Shown: positions 60,456-64,000 of the stretch, piece by piece
Layout of the letters: each line of letters starts with the position of its first letter
How positions within the stretch are numbered: position 1 is the first letter of the stretch
NCBI RefSeq assembly: GCF_001613935.1
Contig: NZ_LQCI01000034.1
Location: 659,031 to 723,030, forward strand
Length of the DNA stretch: 64,000 nucleotides
Source: Amycolatopsis regifaucium
Lineage (GTDB): Bacteria > Actinomycetota > Actinomycetes > Mycobacteriales > Pseudonocardiaceae
Reading direction: 5' to 3'
The notes under the pieces: model-generated
Seen by the model: the letters and a program-made list of their open reading frames with translations, nothing else
What the model was told of the DNA's origin: nothing
Databases searched by the model: none
Program-made: the position numbers and the translations under genes

Positions 60456-61580
60456 TCACGACCTTAGTAGGAGATCCCGGACCGCCGCCCTGTCGACCTT
60501 TCCGGGGCCCCGCAACGGCAGTTCTTCGGTGAACTCGACCCGCTTCGGCGCGGCCGCCGCACCGGCCTCTTCACGGCACGCGGCGCGCAAGGAATCGACG
60601 TCGCAACCAGCGCCGACGACGAGCGCGACGACCGCTTCGCCCCACTCGGGATCGGGTACGCCGACCACGCACGCGTCGCGGACTCCGGGCTGCGCGATCA
60701 GTACCCGTTCCACGCTCGCGGCGGCCACCTTCACCCCGCCGGTGTTGATCATGTCGTCGATCCGCCCCAGGATCTCCAACCGCCCGTCGGGCCCCAGCCG
60801 TCCGCGGTCGGAGGTGCGGAACCGGCCCCCGTCGAACGCCTCCGCGGTCAGTTCCGGCCGGAGCCGGTAACCGTGCGCGAGGACGTCCCCGGCGACGCAG
60901 ACCCGCTCGTCGTCGAGTTCGATCCGGACGCCGTCGAGCGGTACGCCGTCGTACACGCAGCCGCTCGCCGTCTCGCTCATGCCGTACGCGGGCACGATCT
61001 TCACGCCCGCTTCGGCCGCGCGCTCCCGCAGGTCCGCGGTGGTCGCCGCGGCGCCGATCACGATGGCGTCGAACGCCCGGGCCGCGGCCAGTCCAGGCCC
61101 GGCATCGTCGAGCAGCCGCCCGAGCTGGGTCGGGACGAGCGCGGTGTAGCGCGGCCCGTCCAGCGCGAGGAGCGGCGCGGCGGCCTCGGCGAAGTCGTCC
61201 GGCCGGAAACCGGAGGCGGACAGCACGGCGGGCGTCGTCCCGGCCAGCAACGAGCGGACCAGCACCTGCAACCCGCCGATGTACTGCGCCGGAGTGGCGA
61301 GCAGCCAGTGCCCCGGCCCGCCGAGCCGCGCGTGGGTCGCGTTCGCCGACGCGGCCAGCGCGGCGGCCGAAAGCAGGACGCCCTTGGGCTCGCCGGTGGA
61401 CCCCGAGGTGGCGATGATCACCGCCGTCCCGGGCTCGGCCGGGAGTGTCGGCTCCATCGCGTCGCGAACGGCCTCCGACGCGTAGGGGAGGACGGCCGGA
61501 CCGCCGTCGAGGGCCCCGGCCAGTGCCGTGGTCAGCTCGGCGATCGACTCCGGACTCCCGTCCACCCGTACCGCACGCAT
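60456..61580 (-). CDS. menE: o-Succinylbenzoate-CoA ligase
   Basis: A 374-residue AMP-binding ligase that activates o-succinylbenzoate for MenB. It is shorter than typical ANL enzymes, as MenE of actinobacteria often is. Seen: P-loop IIATSGSTGEPKGVLLS, LLATPAQYIGGLQVLVRSLL, a substrate region VPAYGMSETASGCVYDG, TSDRGRLGPDGRLEILGRIDD and the catalytic lysine in RGPGKVDRAAV. ATG 61580 is the start. It corresponds to Rv0542c. The gap to menB holds a family B repeat. Confidence 0.92.
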   Translation of the reverse strand: MRAVRVDGSPESIAELTTALAGALDGGPAVLPYASEAVRDAMEPTLPAEPGTAVIIATSGSTGEPKGVLLSAAALAASANATHARLGGPGHWLLATPAQYIGGLQVLVRSLLAGTTPAVLSASGFRPDDFAEAAAPLLALDGPRYTALVPTQLGRLLDDAGPGLAAARAFDAIVIGAAATTADLRERAAEAGVKIVPAYGMSETASGCVYDGVPLDGVRIELDDERVCVAGDVLAHGYRLRPELTAEAFDGGRFRTSDRGRLGPDGRLEILGRIDDMINTGGVKVAAASVERVLIAQPGVRDACVVGVPDPEWGEAVVALVVGAGCDVDSLRAACREEAGAAAAPKRVEFTEELPLRGPGKVDRAAVRDLLLRS

Positions 61581-61597
61581 CCCGCCAGCCTACGTCC

Positions 61598-61661
61598 CGC
61601 GTTTCGTCCTCTAAATGCGATCGTTGCGCACGCAACTACCGCATTTAGAGGACGAAATGCG
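61598..61661. repeat. Family B dispersed hairpin repeat, copy 7
   Basis: The arms CGCGTTTCGTCCTCTAAATG and CATTTAGAGGACGAAATGCG flank a centre CGTTGCGCACGCAAC that forms its own hairpin. It lies 17 bp upstream of the menE start and 5 bp after the menB stop on the minus strand, so it follows menB. Confidence 0.9.
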
Positions 61662-61666
61662 GGAGG

Positions 61667-62590
61667 TCAGTAGTAGTACGGGAAGGCCGACCAGTCGGGG
61701 GAGCGCTTCTCCAGGAACGCGTCGCGCCCTTCGACGGCTTCGTCCTGCATGTAAGCCAGCCGGGTGGTCTCGCCGGCGAAGAGCTGCTGGCCCACCAGGC
61801 CGTCGTCGGTGAGGTTGAACGCGTACTTCAGCATCCGCTGCGCCGTCGGCGACTTGCCGTTGATCGTCCACGCCCAGTCCAGCGCCTCGGTCTCGAGATC
61901 GGCGTGCGGGACGGCGGCGTTGACCGCGCCCATCGCCTGCATCTGCTCGGCCGTGTACTCGCGCCCGAGGAAGAAGATCTCCCGCGCGAACTTCTGCCCG
62001 ACCTGCTTGGCGAGGTACGCCGAACCGTAGCCGCCGTCGAACGAGCCGACGTCGGCGTCGGTCTGCTTGAACCGCGCGTGCTCGGCCGAGGCGAGCGTGA
62101 GGTCGCACACCACGTGCAGCGAGTGCCCGCCACCGGCGGCCCAGCCCGGGACCACCGCGATGACCACCTTCGGCATGAACCTGATCAGCCGCTGGACCTC
62201 GAGAATGTGCAGTCGTCCGGCCCGCGCCGGATCGATCGTGTCCGAGGTCTCCCCATCCGCGTACTGATACCCGGACCGTCCGCGAATACGCTGGTCACCA
62301 CCGGAACAGAACGCCCAGCCACCGTCCTTCGGCGACGGGCCGTTGCCGGTGAGCAGGACGCACCCGACGTCCGAGCTCATCCGCGCGTGGTCGAGCGCGC
62401 GGTACAGCTCGTCGACGGTGTGCGGCCGGAAGGCGTTGCGGACCTCGGGACGGTCGAACGCGACACGCACGACGCGTTTGCCTGAACGGCTCTCGGAGGA
62501 GCGGTGATAGGTGATGTCGGTGAAGTCGAAACCTTCGACCTCGGTCCACAAGGCGGGGTCGAACAGCTCGGAAACCTGGGCGTCATCCAC
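61667..62590 (-). CDS. menB: 1,4-dihydroxy-2-naphthoyl-CoA synthase
   Basis: A 307-residue crotonase-fold enzyme that cyclises o-succinylbenzoyl-CoA. Seen: RPEVRNAFRPHTVDELYRAL, CVLLTGNGPSPKDGGWAFCSGGDQRIRGR-type oxyanion segment (the GGWAFCSGGDQRIRG part), VVPGWAAGGGHSLHVVCDLTLAS, FKQTDADVGSFDGGYGSAYL and the C-terminal tail SPDWSAFPYYY. GTG 62590 is preferred; there is no clear Shine-Dalgarno site, so it may be leaderless. It is divergent from menD across 57 bp. Near identity of motifs with mycobacterial MenB supports the call. Confidence 0.96.
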   Translation of the reverse strand: MDDAQVSELFDPALWTEVEGFDFTDITYHRSSESRSGKRVVRVAFDRPEVRNAFRPHTVDELYRALDHARMSSDVGCVLLTGNGPSPKDGGWAFCSGGDQRIRGRSGYQYADGETSDTIDPARAGRLHILEVQRLIRFMPKVVIAVVPGWAAGGGHSLHVVCDLTLASAEHARFKQTDADVGSFDGGYGSAYLAKQVGQKFAREIFFLGREYTAEQMQAMGAVNAAVPHADLETEALDWAWTINGKSPTAQRMLKYAFNLTDDGLVGQQLFAGETTRLAYMQDEAVEGRDAFLEKRSPDWSAFPYYY

Positions 62591-62647
62591 GTTTGGGAGA
62601 ATAGGACGTGTGGCCGTGACTCGTAGTGTCAAACCCGAGGTCTGCCG

Positions 62648-64000
62648 GTGAATCCATCCACCGCGCAGGCCAGGGTCATCGTCGACGAGCTCGTCCGCAA
62701 CACCGTCTCGCACGTCGTCCTCTGCCCTGGCTCACGCAACGCCCCGCTGTCGATCGCCCTGTACGACGCGGCGGCGGCCGGGCGCCTCCAGCTGCACGTC
62801 CGCATCGACGAACGCGGCGCCGCCTTCCTCGCCCTCGGTATCGCCGCGCGCACCGGCCGTCCCGTCGCCGTGCTGTGCACCTCGGGCACCGCGGCCGCGA
62901 ACTTCCACCCCGCCGTGCTGGAGGCCGACCGCGCCGGTGTCCCGCTGATCGTGCTGACCGCCGACCGGCCGCCCGAGCTGCGGGCCGCCGGCGCGAGCCA
63001 GGTCATCGACCAGCACCAGCTCTACGGCAACGCCATCCGCTACTTCGACGAGCTGGCCGTCGCCGAACGCCGCGCCGGACAGAACTCGTACTGGCGCGGC
63101 CAGATCTGCCGCGCGTGGAACGCCGCGTACGGCGAATGGCGTTGCGGGCCGGTGCATCTGAACATCCCGTTCCGTGAGCCGCTCGTCCCGGACATCGACG
63201 ATGACGGTGAGTGGTTCGAGTCACTCGAAGGGCGTCCCGACGGCGCCCGGTGGACCGAACTGCCGGACTTCGGCGCTCTTCCCTCCTTCGTGGTGCCCTC
63301 AGCCCGTTCCGGCCTGGTCATCGCTTGCGACACCGGCGTGCAGGCCGCCAGCGAATGGGCCGAACTGCACGGCTGGCCGGTCGTCTCCGAGACCGGTGGG
63401 ATCGGACTGGCGGGTGCGACGGCGATCTCGTCCGGCGCCTGGCTGCTCGGTGTCGAGGAGTTCATCTCGCGGCACAAACCGGAGCAGGTGCTGTGCATCG
63501 GCCGTCCGACGGTCTTCCGGCAGGTCCAGCGGGTCCTGTCCGATCCCGACGTCGAGGTGCTGCTGGTCCGGCCCGATTCGGACTGGCCCGCGCCCGCGCA
63601 CAACGTCCGCCAGGTCGGCCAGTGGTTCGACGAGCCGACCAAACCCGCCGACCCGGAGTGGCTCGCCAGCTGGCAGCGCGCGGACAAGGCGGCGTCGGCG
63701 GCGGTGGCCGAAGCACTGGCCGCAGAACCATGGCCGAGCGGGCTGCGCCTGGCCACCGAGCTGGTCGACGCGGTCCCGGAGGGGTCGCTGCTGGTCGTCG
63801 GCTCGTCCAACCCGACCCGCGACGTCGCGCTCGCCGGGCGGCTGCGGCCCGACGTCCTCGTGCACCGCAACCGCGGGGTCGCCGGGATCGACGGCATGGT
63901 GTCCACCGCGATCGGTGCCGCGACCGTCCACAGGGGACATTCGTACGCGCTGCTCGGGGACCTGACCTTCCTGCACGACGCGAGCGGCCTGCTGACCGGC
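62648..64000 (+). CDS. menD: 2-Succinyl-5-enolpyruvyl-6-hydroxy-3-cyclohexene-1-carboxylate synthase, 5' part
   Basis: The first 451 codons of menD, a ThDP-dependent enzyme that adds the succinyl semialdehyde unit from 2-oxoglutarate to isochorismate, the first committed step of menaquinone synthesis. GTG 62648 gives VNPSTAQARVIVDELVRN. Seen: VVLCPGSRNAPLSIALYDAA, IDERGAAFLALGIAARTGRPVAV with the ThDP glutamate in DERGAAF, TSGTAAANFHPAVLEA, the central domain, and the start of the ThDP pyrophosphate motif GDLTFLHDASGLL at the end of the window. The frame is open to base 64000 and the gene continues beyond the window. Confidence 0.96.
   Translation, partial: MNPSTAQARVIVDELVRNTVSHVVLCPGSRNAPLSIALYDAAAAGRLQLHVRIDERGAAFLALGIAARTGRPVAVLCTSGTAAANFHPAVLEADRAGVPLIVLTADRPPELRAAGASQVIDQHQLYGNAIRYFDELAVAERRAGQNSYWRGQICRAWNAAYGEWRCGPVHLNIPFREPLVPDIDDDGEWFESLEGRPDGARWTELPDFGALPSFVVPSARSGLVIACDTGVQAASEWAELHGWPVVSETGGIGLAGATAISSGAWLLGVEEFISRHKPEQVLCIGRPTVFRQVQRVLSDPDVEVLLVRPDSDWPAPAHNVRQVGQWFDEPTKPADPEWLASWQRADKAASAAVAEALAAEPWPSGLRLATELVDAVPEGSLLVVGSSNPTRDVALAGRLRPDVLVHRNRGVAGIDGMVSTAIGAATVHRGHSYALLGDLTFLHDASGLLTG

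Noticed and set aside
1-64000. Search for tRNA, rRNA, CRISPR arrays, transposases and secondary metabolite synthases
   Set aside because: None seen. The repeats found are dispersed hairpins, not regularly spaced arrays, and no cluster of nonribosomal or polyketide genes is present.

Overview
The window is chromosomal DNA from a high-GC actinomycete, most likely a Pseudonocardiaceae member such as Amycolatopsis; the genus is an inference. Support comes from the very GC-rich codon use, frequent GTG starts, a mycothiol glycosyltransferase (mshA), SenX3/RegX3, a BldN-type sigma factor with an RsbN-like partner, BldC, Rex, and the menaquinone and cytochrome c maturation gene sets. Gene order follows the stretch of the Mycobacterium tuberculosis chromosome from about Rv0476 to Rv0555 (recalled, not searched), interrupted by lineage-specific genes. 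I see no prophage, transposase, CRISPR array, tRNA or rRNA.

Layout. 1-8.5 kb: the end of a DUF2516-type gene, a YbaK-like deacylase, an OpuC-like osmolyte ABC transporter (two permeases divergent from a binding lipoprotein, no ATPase nearby), small stress and metabolic enzymes, purU, a DedA protein, a methyltransferase and a DUF2505 protein. 8.5-16.1 kb: murB, an L,D-transpeptidase, a hydrolase, mshA, a YbjN-domain gene, a DUF4349 lipoprotein and gpmA. 16.1-21 kb: a lipoprotein/regulator pair, senX3-regX3 and an exopolyphosphatase, a phosphate-response group. 21-29.5 kb: a proline-rich membrane protein, an isomerase, a thioesterase, proC, a small HTH protein, ribosomal protein bS22, an epimerase, an acyltransferase and a HAD phosphatase. 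29.6-31.5 kb: sigma BldN with its membrane partner. 31.8-43 kb: an acyl-CoA ligase, a glutaredoxin, a membrane molybdenum enzyme, then rex-hemA-hemC-hemD, a secreted protein, an Nramp-like transporter and hemB. 43-48 kb: tandem membrane-anchored beta-propeller paralogues, three small membrane proteins and TspO. 48-54.9 kb: hemL, a phosphatase, a TlpA thioredoxin, a rhomboid protease, ccdA, resB and ccsB. 55-59 kb: a MinD/ParA ATPase, BldC, an Lrp regulator and a cysteine synthase-fold enzyme. 59.2-64 kb: menA, a tiny secreted protein, menE, menB, and divergent menD, which runs off the end.

How it fits together: haem synthesis (hemA, C, D, B, L), redox sensing (Rex with a clear operator), cytochrome c assembly (TlpA, CcdA, ResB, CcsB) and menaquinone synthesis (menA, E, B, D) together supply the parts of an aerobic respiratory chain within about 28 kb.

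The most unusual feature is a family of seven dispersed hairpins of about 56-65 bp (arms CGCATTTCGTCCTCT / AGAGGACGAAATGCG). All lie at gene 3' ends, several flush against stop codons, and one supplies the stop codon of proC. A second family is built on AAGGGGCCTTTCAT and includes a perfect 55-bp palindrome. Both could act as terminators or as non-autonomous repeats.
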